From positions 1-64,000 of the forward strand of contig JAURYL010000113.1 in NCBI GenBank assembly GCA_030653935.1: a stretch of 64,000 bases of DNA, read 5' to 3'. This DNA is from Pseudomonadota bacterium (GTDB lineage Bacteria > Pseudomonadota > Gammaproteobacteria > Burkholderiales > Thiobacillaceae). The notes beneath the pieces were generated by a model. The model saw only the letters and a list, made by a program, of their open reading frames with translations, was not told the origin of the DNA and made no database searches. This document shows positions 18,223 through 26,511 of this stretch, piece by piece. A program made the position numbers and the translations under genes. Position 1 is the stretch's first letter. The number at the start of each line of letters is the position of its first letter.

Positions 18223-19257
18223 ATGAAAATCGCCTTCCGTGCCGATGCTTCCGTCCAGATTGGCGCCGGCCATGTCATGCGCTGTCTCGCCCTGGCTGGG
18301 GAATTGCGGCGACAGGGGGCAGAGGTATGTTTCTTGTGTCGTGACCTGCCTGGATATCTGCATGAGAGCATCGTTGCCCAGGGCTGCGGGTTGCGCCCGC
18401 TTGCAGAAAGCGGTGAATGGTCCTCTCGAACCGATGCGACGGCATCGCTGACCGTTTTGTCGGAGAAAATAGATTGGCTGGTAGTCGACCACTATGGGCT
18501 GGATACAGATTGGGAAACTGCATTGCGTGCGCGCGCGTCGCGTCTTATGGTTATCGACGATCTGGGACGTGCCCACGATAGCGATTTGTTGCTTGACCAG
18601 AATATTCTCGGCGGCGAAATGACCTACCAGTACCGGGTACCGCCAGCCTGCCGATGTCTGTTCGGACCGCGCTACGCGCTGCTGCGACCCGAGTTCGCGC
18701 AACAACGGGCACGGCTGAGGCGGCGCGACGGCCATATCCGTGAGGTACTGATCAGCTTCGGCGGCAGCGATCCTAGCGGCGAGACGACGACAGCCATGGA
18801 GGTGCTCGAAGCAATGCCAGACGCTGATATTGCTGCCGTGGTGGTACTTGGACCGGCGAATCCTCGCCGCCAGGAACTGTTGGCCCGATTCGGGCAGCAG
18901 CCTCGCTTGCGGCTGATCGAACAGACCACCGCTATGGCTGCGTTGATGGCGGCGGCCGATGTCGCGATCGGCGCAGGGGGCTCGACCACCTGGGAGCGCT
19001 GCTGCCTTGGCCTGCCGGCCATCGTGGTACCGGTCGCGGCGAATCAACTGGCGACAACTGCCGCCTTGGCGCGGCGGAGGGTTATCGAAATGGTTGCAGG
19101 ACCCGCCGCTCGGCGGATGGATATCATCGCGGTCCTGACTCGGCTCTTGGCAGAGCCCGGTCGATGTCGCGATCTGTCGGCTGCGGGAATGAAACTGGTG
19201 GACGGGCTTGGCATTCGTCGCGTCGCCGATGCCATGACGGCTCATGGAGGTGTGTGA
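18223..19257 (+). CDS. pseG: UDP-2,4-diacetamido-2,4,6-trideoxy-beta-L-altropyranose hydrolase PseG
   Basis: Removes UDP to give 6-deoxy-AltdiNAc, the substrate of PseI. The start is ATG 18223 (MKIAFRADASVQIGAGHVMRCL, the standard PseG opening with the catalytic-loop GxGHxxR). The track start at 18196 lies in the toxin gene. About 344 residues of GT-B-like fold. VLISFGGSDPSGETT and AIGAGGSTTWERCCLGLPAIVVP form the UDP site. It overlaps pseH at GTGATG. Confidence 0.94.
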   Translation: MKIAFRADASVQIGAGHVMRCLALAGELRRQGAEVCFLCRDLPGYLHESIVAQGCGLRPLAESGEWSSRTDATASLTVLSEKIDWLVVDHYGLDTDWETALRARASRLMVIDDLGRAHDSDLLLDQNILGGEMTYQYRVPPACRCLFGPRYALLRPEFAQQRARLRRRDGHIREVLISFGGSDPSGETTTAMEVLEAMPDADIAAVVVLGPANPRRQELLARFGQQPRLRLIEQTTAMAALMAAADVAIGAGGSTTWERCCLGLPAIVVPVAANQLATTAALARRRVIEMVAGPAARRMDIIAVLTRLLAEPGRCRDLSAAGMKLVDGLGIRRVADAMTAHGGV

Positions 19258-19808
19258 TGTTGAACCGAAGCGATTGCCGCTTGCGGCCAATGATTGAGGC
19301 GGATGCCGACAAGGTGTTTTCCTGGCGCAATCAGGAACGCATCCGCGCCAATATGTACACCGATCACGTGATCACTGGCGACGAGCATGCGATCTGGGTT
19401 CAGCGCGCTTTAGCCGACGCAACCGCCCGTTACCTGATCTTCGAATGGCAAGGGCAGCCGGCGGGTTTCGTTTCCATCACTGCCATTGATCCACGCCAGG
19501 GACGTGCTGTCTGGGCGTTCTACCTGGGCGAAACGACCTTGCCCCGCGGTGCCGGGCTGGCCATGGAATATTTGGCCCTGGAGTTCGCCTTTGAGGTCTT
19601 GGCGATCCGCAAGCTGATGTGCGAGGTCTTTGCATTCAACGCCCCGGTCATCAAGTTGCACGGGCGTTTCGGTTTCCAGCAGGAAGCCCTTTACAAGGCT
19701 CATGCGCGGAAGAACGACGACTTTGTGGACGTGGTCGGTCTGGCCTTATTTTGTGCTGACTGGATGGAGAACAAGGCCGGGTTATTCAAACTTGGATTCA
19801 CTTCATGA
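19257..19808 (+). CDS. pseH: UDP-4-amino-4,6-dideoxy-N-acetyl-beta-L-altrosamine N-acetyltransferase PseH
   Basis: The GNAT acetyltransferase of step 3, N-acetylating the C4 amine with acetyl-CoA. The start is ATG 19257 (MLNRSDCRLRPM), overlapping the pseG TGA by one base, with GGAGG upstream. The 183 residues hold the GNAT features SWRNQERIRANMY, FYLGETTLPRGAGLAMEYLALEFAF (acetyl-CoA loop) and KLHGRFGFQQEALYK. It overlaps pseI by 4 bp. PseH members can differ in acyl donor, so another acyl group is possible given the downstream ACP/ligase. Confidence 0.93.
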   Translation: MLNRSDCRLRPMIEADADKVFSWRNQERIRANMYTDHVITGDEHAIWVQRALADATARYLIFEWQGQPAGFVSITAIDPRQGRAVWAFYLGETTLPRGAGLAMEYLALEFAFEVLAIRKLMCEVFAFNAPVIKLHGRFGFQQEALYKAHARKNDDFVDVVGLALFCADWMENKAGLFKLGFTS

Positions 19809-20866
19809 CGCACCCTGAAATCGCTAGTGTTGCAATCGCCGGGCGGCACATAGGTCGTGACGCGCCGCCCTTCCTCATCGCCGAAATGTCCGGCAACCAC
19901 AATCAGTCGCTGGCGAGGGCGCTGGAAATCGTCGCGGCGGCGGCGCGCGCGGGCGCGCATGCCCTGAAGATCCAGACCTATACCGCCGACACCATGACGC
20001 TCGATCTGGATGAAGGCGAATTCCACATCGAACATCCGCTCTGGGGCGGGCAATCGCTGCACCGGCTCTATCAGCAGGCCTACACCCCCTGGGAATGGCA
20101 CCGGCCGATCTTCGAGCGGGCTCGGGAACTGGGCATGTTGGCCTTCTCGACGCCGTTCGACGAAACCGCCGTCGATTTCCTGGAAGCACTGGAGGTTCCC
20201 GCCTACAAGATCGCCTCGTTCGAGAACACCGACCTGCCGCTGATCCGCAAGGTGGCCGCCACCGGCAAGCCGATGATTATTTCCACCGGCATGGCGACGG
20301 TCGCCGAACTGGATGAGTCGGTGCGCGCCGCGCGCAGCGCCGGTTGCCGCGACCTGGTGCTGTTGAAATGCACCAGCACCTACCCTGCCACGCCGGAGAA
20401 CTCCAACCTGCTCACCCTGCCGCATCTGCGCGACCTGTTCGCCTGCGCGGTCGGCCTGTCCGACCACACCATGGGCCTGGGCGCGGCGGTAGCCAGCGTG
20501 GCACTGGGCGCCACGGTGATCGAAAAACACTTCACCCTGCGCCGCGCCGATGGCGGCGTCGATGCCACGTTTTCCCTGGAGCCCGAGGAGTTCGCGCAAC
20601 TGCGGGTAGAAAGTGAACGCGCCTGGCAGGCATTGGGCCAGGTGCGCTACGGTCCCAGCGAAGCGGAGAAAAATTCCCTGGTGTTCCGCCGTTCGCTCTA
20701 CGTGGTGCGCGATATGCGCGCGGGCGAAGCCTTCAGCCCCGCCAACCTGCGCGCCATTCGTCCCGGTCTGGGTTTGGCGCCAGGCCAGATCGACATCTTG
20801 TTGGGCAAGAAAGTGGCGCGGGACGTGCCTGCGGGCACTCCGGCATCCTGGGATTTGCTGGGATAA
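19805..20866 (+). CDS. pseI: Pseudaminic acid synthase PseI
   Basis: Condenses 6-deoxy-AltdiNAc with phosphoenolpyruvate to pseudaminic acid. The 353-residue NeuB-family TIM barrel contains FLIAEMSGNHNQSLARAL, HALKIQTYTADTMTLD, STPFDETAVDFLE and STGMATVAELDE. A C-terminal SAF/antifreeze-like domain (about 290-350, RSLYVVRDMRAGEAFSPANLRAIRPG) completes it. ATGA overlap with pseH. With this gene all six Pse enzymes (B, C, F, G, H, I) are present. Confidence 0.96.
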   Translation: MTHPEIASVAIAGRHIGRDAPPFLIAEMSGNHNQSLARALEIVAAAARAGAHALKIQTYTADTMTLDLDEGEFHIEHPLWGGQSLHRLYQQAYTPWEWHRPIFERARELGMLAFSTPFDETAVDFLEALEVPAYKIASFENTDLPLIRKVAATGKPMIISTGMATVAELDESVRAARSAGCRDLVLLKCTSTYPATPENSNLLTLPHLRDLFACAVGLSDHTMGLGAAVASVALGATVIEKHFTLRRADGGVDATFSLEPEEFAQLRVESERAWQALGQVRYGPSEAEKNSLVFRRSLYVVRDMRAGEAFSPANLRAIRPGLGLAPGQIDILLGKKVARDVPAGTPASWDLLG

Positions 20867-20964
20867 ACCGGAGCTCGCCGGCCACACGTTTCCGCAATCT
20901 CCAGTTCATGGAACAATGCGCCGCAAGCCAGCCCGCTGCCAGACCGATAACCGCCGAGGAATCC

Positions 20965-22023
20965 ATGCACTGCCCGAAGATCCTGGAATGCACCTTGCGC
21001 GATGGCAGCTATGTCATCGACTTTCAGTTCACGGTGGCCGATACCGAATCCCTAGTGCGCGCACTCGACCAAGCGGGCTTTCCCTATATCGAAGTCGGCC
21101 ACGGCATCGGCCTGGGCGCTTCCGAACAAGGCCGTAACGTCGCCGCCGCCAGCGATGTGGAATACATGCAGGCCGCCGCGCGTTCGATCAGTCGGGGCAA
21201 ATGGGGCATGTTCTGCATTCCCGGCATCGCCACGCTCGACCATGTGCGCCTGGCCGCCGATCACGGCATGGATTTCATCCGTATCGGCAGCAACGTCACC
21301 GAAGTGGACAGCTCCGCCCCGTTCATCGCCCTGGCGCGGGAACTCGGCATGGAGGTGTACGCCAACTTCATGAAGTCCTACGCACTCAGCCCGGAAGAAT
21401 TTGGCCGCCTGGCGGCGCGTTCCGCCGGCTTCGGTGCCGAGATGGTGTATCTGGTCGATTCCGCCGGCGGCATGCTGCCAAGCGAGGTGCGCGCCTATCT
21501 CCAGGCCACCCGTGCAGAGGCGCCGGGCGTCGCACGCGGCTTTCACGGCCACAACAACCTCGGCCTGGCCGTCGCCAATTCGCTGGCCTGTGCGGAGGAG
21601 GGGGTCGAGATGGTGGACACCTCGCTGCAAGGTTTCGGCCGCAGCGCCGGCAATACGCCCACCGAACAGTTCCTCAGCGCCCTCGTGCGTAGCGGCTGCG
21701 AACCCGAGATCGACCCGATCGAGGCCATGCATCTGGGCGAAACCCTGGTGCGGCCGTTGATTGAACGGCGTGGCCTCAGTTCGCTCGATATCGCCGCCGG
21801 CCAGGCGCAGTTTCACTCCAGTTACATGCCGGCAGTCCTGAGCGCGGCCAAGCGCCATCGCATCGACCCGCGCGCCCTGATCATCGAGTTGTGCCGGCAC
21901 GACAAGATCAATGCGCCGGACGCTCTGCTCGAACGTATCGCCGCCGACCTTGACGACCGCCATGTCGCTCAGCGTGCGTTGCCCTGGGGCGTTTACTACG
22001 GCGAGGAACAAAGCCGGGCATGA
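20965..22023 (+). CDS. HMG-CoA-lyase-like / 4-hydroxy-2-oxovalerate-aldolase-like TIM-barrel enzyme
   Basis: 352 residues of the DRE-TIM aldolase/synthase superfamily. CTLRDGSYVIDFQF carries the RDG signature, GFHGHNNLGLAVANSLA the metal-binding HxHN, and VDTSLQGFGRSAGNTPTEQ the late loop. Such enzymes split or join 2-oxo acids or acyl groups by C-C chemistry, but the substrate here is unknown. The start is ATG 20965 (MHCPKILE) because GAGGA precedes it; 20908 lacks a site. It overlaps the AMP-ligase gene by 4 bp, suggesting it makes the acid that the ligase activates. Confidence 0.85.
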   Translation: MHCPKILECTLRDGSYVIDFQFTVADTESLVRALDQAGFPYIEVGHGIGLGASEQGRNVAAASDVEYMQAAARSISRGKWGMFCIPGIATLDHVRLAADHGMDFIRIGSNVTEVDSSAPFIALARELGMEVYANFMKSYALSPEEFGRLAARSAGFGAEMVYLVDSAGGMLPSEVRAYLQATRAEAPGVARGFHGHNNLGLAVANSLACAEEGVEMVDTSLQGFGRSAGNTPTEQFLSALVRSGCEPEIDPIEAMHLGETLVRPLIERRGLSSLDIAAGQAQFHSSYMPAVLSAAKRHRIDPRALIIELCRHDKINAPDALLERIAADLDDRHVAQRALPWGVYYGEEQSRA

Positions 22024-23441
22024 ACGCCAGCGCACAACTCAACCGGATTTTCGCCGCGCGCTGGAACGCGCCGGCCCTAATCTGCGACGAGCGGGTTTTT
22101 TCCTACGGCGAACTTCATGCCCAGGCGGCCGGGATGGCCGCCTGGCTGGCAGCGCAGGGTTGCCGCAGCGGTGACAGCGTCGCCTTGCGGCTGCCCAACG
22201 GCTGGCCGTTCGCGGCGGCTTATCTGGCCTGTCTGCTGGGCCGGCATCGGATCATCCCGGTCAACCCGGAACTCAATCCAGACGACCAGACTTACATCCT
22301 CGAACGCACGCAACCGCGCATCGTTCTGGAAGATGCCGCCTTGCTGGCCGCCTTGCCCTCCCTGCCCAGTACGCAAGCGGCTTTCGACTACCCGCCGGGC
22401 AGCGTGGTTGCCATCTTCTTCACCTCCGGCACCACCGGGCGGCCGAAAGGCGTCTGCCATACCCTCGACGCGCTGGTCGGCAATGTCGTCGCCTTCAATC
22501 AGAGCCTGGGGCTGGATGCCGACACCCGCCTCTATCACCTGTTGCCGATGGCCTATATGGCCGGCTTCCTCAACACGTTGTTGAGCCCCTGGCTGGCCGG
22601 CGGCGTGGTGCTGCTGGGGCCACGCTTCCGGCCCGCCGACGCGTTGCAATTCTGGCAACGTCCGCTGGCCTGGAACGCCAATGCCCTCTGGCTGACGCCG
22701 ACGCTGGCCGCCATGCTGGCGCGGATGAGCCGCGACGCCGACATCGCGCGGCGGGCAGGTGCTGGCTTGCGCCAGGTGTTTTGCGGCACCGCGCCGTTGC
22801 CCGAAGCCACGCGCGCCGCCTTCCGCGCCACTTTCGGTTGTGACCTGCAAGAAAGCTACGGCATGAGCGAGGTGCTGCTGGTCGCCGCGCAAACCCGCGC
22901 CGAAGCCGCGCGGGGGACTGGCGTCGGCCGCCTGCTGCCGGGCGTGAGCGCCGCTTTCCGTGCCACGCCGGAACTGAATGCGCAAGAACTGGTGATCCAC
23001 ACGCCCTGGGCGCTGACCGGCTACCTGCTGGAACAGGGTGAAGGCTCGCCGCTACTGGATGATGGCGGCATGCCCAGCGGCGATCTGGGCGAAGTGGTCG
23101 AGGGGCGTCTCGCCATCACCGGCCGTCTGAAAGACCTGATCATTCGCGGCGGCCTCAATGTTTCGCCGGTCGCGGTGGAAGGCGCGCTGCTGCGCCAGCC
23201 GGGTGTGCTGGAAGCCGCCGTGGTCGGGTTGCCGCACGCGTTCTGGGGCGAATCCATTGTCGCCTGCCTGGTGGCCGAAGCGGGCCAGGATACGGCGACT
23301 TTACAAACGGCGTTGCAGGCGCGCTGTCAGGCCGAACTCGGCGAAGGTACGCGACCGGATCGATACGCCTGGCTGGACGCGTTGCCGCGCGCCAGTACCG
23401 GCAAGATTCAAAAATATCTGCTGCGGGAGCGTCTGGCTTGA
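22020..23441 (+). CDS. AMP-dependent acyl ligase (ANL superfamily)
   Basis: 473 residues. The ATP-binding P-loop-like motif FTSGTTGRPKGVCHT (about 138-152), YGMSEVLL (A5-like), GEVVEGRLAITGRLKDLIIRGGLNVSP (A7-A8) and STGKIQKYLLRE (catalytic Lys, A10) are all present. It should adenylate a carboxylic acid and load it on CoA or, given the ACP gene 1.3 kb downstream, on an acyl carrier protein. It is somewhat shorter than typical acyl-CoA synthetases (about 500-550). Overlaps of 4 bp with both neighbours place it firmly in the operon. Confidence 0.92.
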   Translation: MNASAQLNRIFAARWNAPALICDERVFSYGELHAQAAGMAAWLAAQGCRSGDSVALRLPNGWPFAAAYLACLLGRHRIIPVNPELNPDDQTYILERTQPRIVLEDAALLAALPSLPSTQAAFDYPPGSVVAIFFTSGTTGRPKGVCHTLDALVGNVVAFNQSLGLDADTRLYHLLPMAYMAGFLNTLLSPWLAGGVVLLGPRFRPADALQFWQRPLAWNANALWLTPTLAAMLARMSRDADIARRAGAGLRQVFCGTAPLPEATRAAFRATFGCDLQESYGMSEVLLVAAQTRAEAARGTGVGRLLPGVSAAFRATPELNAQELVIHTPWALTGYLLEQGEGSPLLDDGGMPSGDLGEVVEGRLAITGRLKDLIIRGGLNVSPVAVEGALLRQPGVLEAAVVGLPHAFWGESIVACLVAEAGQDTATLQTALQARCQAELGEGTRPDRYAWLDALPRASTGKIQKYLLRERLA

Positions 23442-24058
23442 TCCTCGGATTCGCCCATCTGGCCATCAATGTCGATGACCTAAGCGCAGCCGAAAGCGAA
23501 TGGCGGGCGCTCGGTTATGCGCGCGGCGCGCTGCATCGGGACGTTCCCAATCATCCCGCCAAGCGCGCCTTCACCCGCCACTACCAGCCGCTTCACGACC
23601 TGTTGTTATTGCACGCCGCCGGCCTGTGGCCGCTGGAGATCACCCGCCACGGCCCGACCCTGGGCGAAAACCGGCAACTGGCCTGGGCGCCCGACAGCCT
23701 CCATGCCGTGCTGCCCGAACCGGCGCCGCTGCGGACGTTGCTGCTGGAAGGGCTGGGTTTTCAGGGGGCGGGGAACGACCTCCGGCTGGATAGCCGCCTA
23801 CCCGGCTGGTCCTGCCGCCTCCACCTGGAAGCGGGCGATACCGAGCCGGTGCGGCTCGATGCCGCCGGCCCCACCTGTCTGGCCTTTTACTGCAACCGCA
23901 TCGAAGAAGATGCCCAACGCCTCCTTGGCCTGGGCGCCTCCGACTACAGCGGCGTTTTTGATCTCACCCTGGGCGAGCGCGCCATGAGCATTGCCATGCT
24001 GCGCGCGCCCGGTGGTCCCCTGTTGGAACTCGTCAGCCCGAGGACTCGAACCCCATGA
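23438..24058 (+). CDS. VOC-family (glyoxalase-like) protein
   Basis: 206 residues opening ILGFAHLAINVDDLSAAESEWRALGY, the standard vicinal-oxygen-chelate beta-alpha-beta start with a metal-type His. The second half (about 110-200, ending MLRAPGGPLLELVSP) forms another module with a terminal Glu. Enzymes of this fold do isomerase, epimerase, lyase or dioxygenase chemistry. In an acyl-modification operon an epimerase or isomerase on an acyl-CoA or acyl-ACP is possible but unproven. It is coupled by ATGA to both neighbours. Confidence 0.8.
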   Translation: MILGFAHLAINVDDLSAAESEWRALGYARGALHRDVPNHPAKRAFTRHYQPLHDLLLLHAAGLWPLEITRHGPTLGENRQLAWAPDSLHAVLPEPAPLRTLLLEGLGFQGAGNDLRLDSRLPGWSCRLHLEAGDTEPVRLDAAGPTCLAFYCNRIEEDAQRLLGLGASDYSGVFDLTLGERAMSIAMLRAPGGPLLELVSPRTRTP

Positions 24059-24729
24059 GCCACACTCCCCAGCGCATCGTCGATCTCACCATGTATCTCG
24101 AAGAGGGCATGCAGACCTTCCCTACCCACTGGCATCCCTTCGTCGAGATCACCCAGCTCGGCCGGCATGGCCTGGAGAACCGGGAAACCCGCAAGCTGGT
24201 GCTGGGCACCCACACCGGCACCCACATTGACGCGCCGCGCCATTTCATACCCGGCGGCATCACGGTCGATCAGATTCCCCTGGAACAACTGGTTGGCCCG
24301 GCCTCGGTGCTCGATCTCACCGCTTTCGGGCCGGGCATGGAAGTCTCTGCCGAAGACCTTGCGCGCGGCCTCGGCGAGCGGCCGGCGACACGCGTACTGA
24401 TGCGCTTCGACTGGGACCGCACCCTGGGCACGATGGGCTACTACAACGACTCCCCGTATCTCTCCGAGGAGGCCGCGCAATGGCTGGTCGACCACGGTTG
24501 CCGCCTGCTGGGTATGGATACCGCCATGCCGGACAACCCGAAGAACGGCCGCAATTGCGCCAAGGACTCGCCCAACCACAAGATCTTGCTGGGCAACGGC
24601 GTGATCCTGCTGGAATACATGGTCAACCTGGCCGCGCTCGATCAAGCCGTGGTGCAACTGGTGGTCGCCCCACTCAAGGTGCGCGGCGGCGACGGCGCCC
24701 CGGTGCGCGCCTTCGCCATCCTGGATTGA
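24055..24729 (+). CDS. Cyclase-family protein (kynurenine-formamidase-like metal hydrolase)
   Basis: 224 residues of the PF04199 cyclase/formamidase family. The metal-binding signature HTGTHIDAPRHF is near residues 60-71. RIVDLTMYLEEGMQTFPTHWHP opens the protein. DTAMPDNP and the late NLAALDQAVVQLVVAPLKVRGGDGAPVRAFA are typical of the family's end. Members hydrolyse amides, lactones or cyclic compounds. No tryptophan-pathway genes are nearby, so a role in the acyl or sugar modification block is more likely. It lies 5 bp before the ACP gene. Confidence 0.87.
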   Translation: MSHTPQRIVDLTMYLEEGMQTFPTHWHPFVEITQLGRHGLENRETRKLVLGTHTGTHIDAPRHFIPGGITVDQIPLEQLVGPASVLDLTAFGPGMEVSAEDLARGLGERPATRVLMRFDWDRTLGTMGYYNDSPYLSEEAAQWLVDHGCRLLGMDTAMPDNPKNGRNCAKDSPNHKILLGNGVILLEYMVNLAALDQAVVQLVVAPLKVRGGDGAPVRAFAILD

Positions 24730-24734
24730 GCGTC

Positions 24735-24974
24735 ATGGCCGATTACAGCGCCTGGTTGTTCGACTGGTTCCGGCAACGCGCGCCGCACATCGCACTGGCG
24801 CCCGACGACAACTATTTCAATGCCGGTGCGATCGATTCGTTTGGCGTGATCGAGTTGATCGAAGACCTGGAACAGGCCTTCAGCGTGCGTTTCAGCCAGG
24901 ACGATTTTCAGGATCGCCGCTTCTCCAGCGTGGCCGGGCTGTCGGCCCTGCTGGCCGAGAAAACAACGGGATGA
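24735..24974 (+). CDS. Acyl carrier protein
   Basis: 79 residues (start ATG 24735; the longer tracked ORF from 24480 is out of place). The phosphopantetheine site is AGAIDSFGVIELI, with Ser near residue 35, followed by LEQAFSVRFSQDDF. It is a stand-alone carrier, not the fatty-acid ACP by context. The upstream AMP ligase is the natural loading enzyme and the AAC(3)-like gene, which overlaps it by 4 bp, a natural acceptor transferase. Such dedicated ACPs occur in O-antigen and flagellin glycan clusters. Confidence 0.9.
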   Translation: MADYSAWLFDWFRQRAPHIALAPDDNYFNAGAIDSFGVIELIEDLEQAFSVRFSQDDFQDRRFSSVAGLSALLAEKTTG

Positions 24975-25792
24975 GCTCGCACTACAGCGCGGCCGACCTC
25001 GACGCGGCGCTGGCACGTCTGCCGCTGGCCCAAGGCGATGTGCTGTTCCTGCACAGCAACCTCGGCTTTTTCGGCCGTCCCGAAGGCATCGCGACCAGCC
25101 CGCAGCTTTGCCGCCTGTTCTTCGATGCCCTGATGCGGCGTTTGGGCGGCGACGGCACGCTCGTCGTGCCCGCTTTCACCTATTCGTTTCCACGCCGGCA
25201 GGTGTTCGACCCGGCCGAGCCGGTCTCCGAGATGGGCGCATTCGCCGAATGGCTGCGCCGGCATCCCGCCGCGCGGCGCTCTTGCGACCCCTGTTACTCG
25301 GTCGCGGCGGTGGGTGCCCAGGCCGAAGCGTTGACCGCACGGGCTCCGGAAAACAGCTTCGCGCCGGAGGGGTTCTTCGGCCGCTTCCTGGGCGCGAATG
25401 GCCTGGTGCTGAATCTCAACTTCGATGCCGGCTCCACCTTCCTGCATTACCTGGAGCGGCAACTCGGTGTGCCCTACCGTTTCGACAAGACCTTCGAAGG
25501 CCGCCTCCGCGAGCAGGGCGAAATCCGGCTGGCGAAAAGCACGATCTTCGTGCGCTATCTGAGCAGCGATGCCACCGCGCCGGTGTTCGAGCCGTTCCAT
25601 GCGCTGGCGCAAGAGGCCGGTCTTTTGGTCGAAGTGGCGTTGGGGCGCGGCCGGATGGGCTGCATCCGCGCGGCGGATTGCCGGCGCCTGCTGCGCGCAA
25701 CCCTGCCGCAACGGCCCTGGCTGCTTACGCGCGCCGAGGCGCTGGGCGTCATCCCCGAATTGATTCCGGAACCCACTTGTCAGCCCCTATGA
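24971..25792 (+). CDS. AAC(3)-like N-acyltransferase
   Basis: 273 residues of the aminoglycoside 3-N-acetyltransferase fold: GDVLFLHSNLGFFGRPEG, GGDGTLVVPAFTYSF, an equivalent of the catalytic-His region, and LNLNFDAGSTFLHYLERQLGVPYR. In sugar clusters such proteins acylate amino-sugars (N-acyl groups), so antibiotic resistance is not implied. Placed directly after an ACP, it may use an acyl-ACP donor. It is coupled to both neighbours by 4-bp overlaps. Confidence 0.88.
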   Translation: MSSHYSAADLDAALARLPLAQGDVLFLHSNLGFFGRPEGIATSPQLCRLFFDALMRRLGGDGTLVVPAFTYSFPRRQVFDPAEPVSEMGAFAEWLRRHPAARRSCDPCYSVAAVGAQAEALTARAPENSFAPEGFFGRFLGANGLVLNLNFDAGSTFLHYLERQLGVPYRFDKTFEGRLREQGEIRLAKSTIFVRYLSSDATAPVFEPFHALAQEAGLLVEVALGRGRMGCIRAADCRRLLRATLPQRPWLLTRAEALGVIPELIPEPTCQPL

Positions 25793-26511
25793 GCACACCC
25801 GACTACCAGGCCGGAAACCAGTGGACCGGCCACTTCGCCGGCCACTTCGCCAACCATGCGCTCGCCTACCCGGCGGAATACGTGATCCGCATCTTTCGCG
25901 GCAGTTACCCGCATCTGGCCATGCCCAAGCCGCAGTCGGGGCAGTCGGTGCTGGATGTCGGCTGCGGCGATGGCCGCCATCTGCCGTTCTTCGCCAGCCT
26001 CGGCCTGGATGCCCACGGCGTCGAGATCGCCGCGCCCATCGTCGAACAACTGCGCGGGCGCCTGGCGCCGCTGGGCATCGCGGCGGACCGTTTGCGGGTC
26101 GGCAGTTGCGCGTCGCTGCCCTTTGCCGATGCCACTTTCGACTACGTCATGGCCTGGAATTCCGCCTACTACATGAGCCTCGATGGCGCCGACTTCACCG
26201 CCCACGCGGCGGAGCTCACCCGTGTGCTGCGCCCTGGGGGCTGGCTGGTGATCTCGGTGCCGAAGCCCAGCGCCTTCATCTTCGCCGGCAGCGAGCCGGC
26301 CCCGACACCCGGTTGCCGCATCGTGCGGCAAGACCCGTTCGGGGTGCGCAACGGTGAAATGATGCGGGTGTTCCAGGACGGCGCCGAACTGGCCGCCGCC
26401 TTCGCGACCGAGTACGACACCTTCTGTCACGCCGACATCCACGACGATTGCTTCGGTTTTGCCTACCACTGGTTCCTCCTGGTCGCGCGCAAGAAGGAGA
26501 CGGCCGCATGA
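25789..26511 (+). CDS. SAM-dependent class I methyltransferase
   Basis: 240 residues; the start ATG 25789 overlaps the preceding stop, and the tracked start at 25108 lies in the acyltransferase gene. Motif I is SVLDVGCGDGRHLPFFASLG. HGVEIAAPIVEQL is the acidic loop, FDYVMAWNSAYYM motif II and LTRVLRPGGWLVISVPKP motif III. It resembles methyltransferases of surface polysaccharide clusters that methylate sugars or their acyl groups. It is coupled to the next gene by ATGA. Confidence 0.9.
   Translation: MSTPDYQAGNQWTGHFAGHFANHALAYPAEYVIRIFRGSYPHLAMPKPQSGQSVLDVGCGDGRHLPFFASLGLDAHGVEIAAPIVEQLRGRLAPLGIAADRLRVGSCASLPFADATFDYVMAWNSAYYMSLDGADFTAHAAELTRVLRPGGWLVISVPKPSAFIFAGSEPAPTPGCRIVRQDPFGVRNGEMMRVFQDGAELAAAFATEYDTFCHADIHDDCFGFAYHWFLLVARKKETAA

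Noticed and set aside
24971-25792. Reading the AAC(3)-like gene as antibiotic resistance
   Set aside because: Its place between an acyl carrier protein and a methyltransferase in a sugar operon makes amino-sugar acylation more likely.
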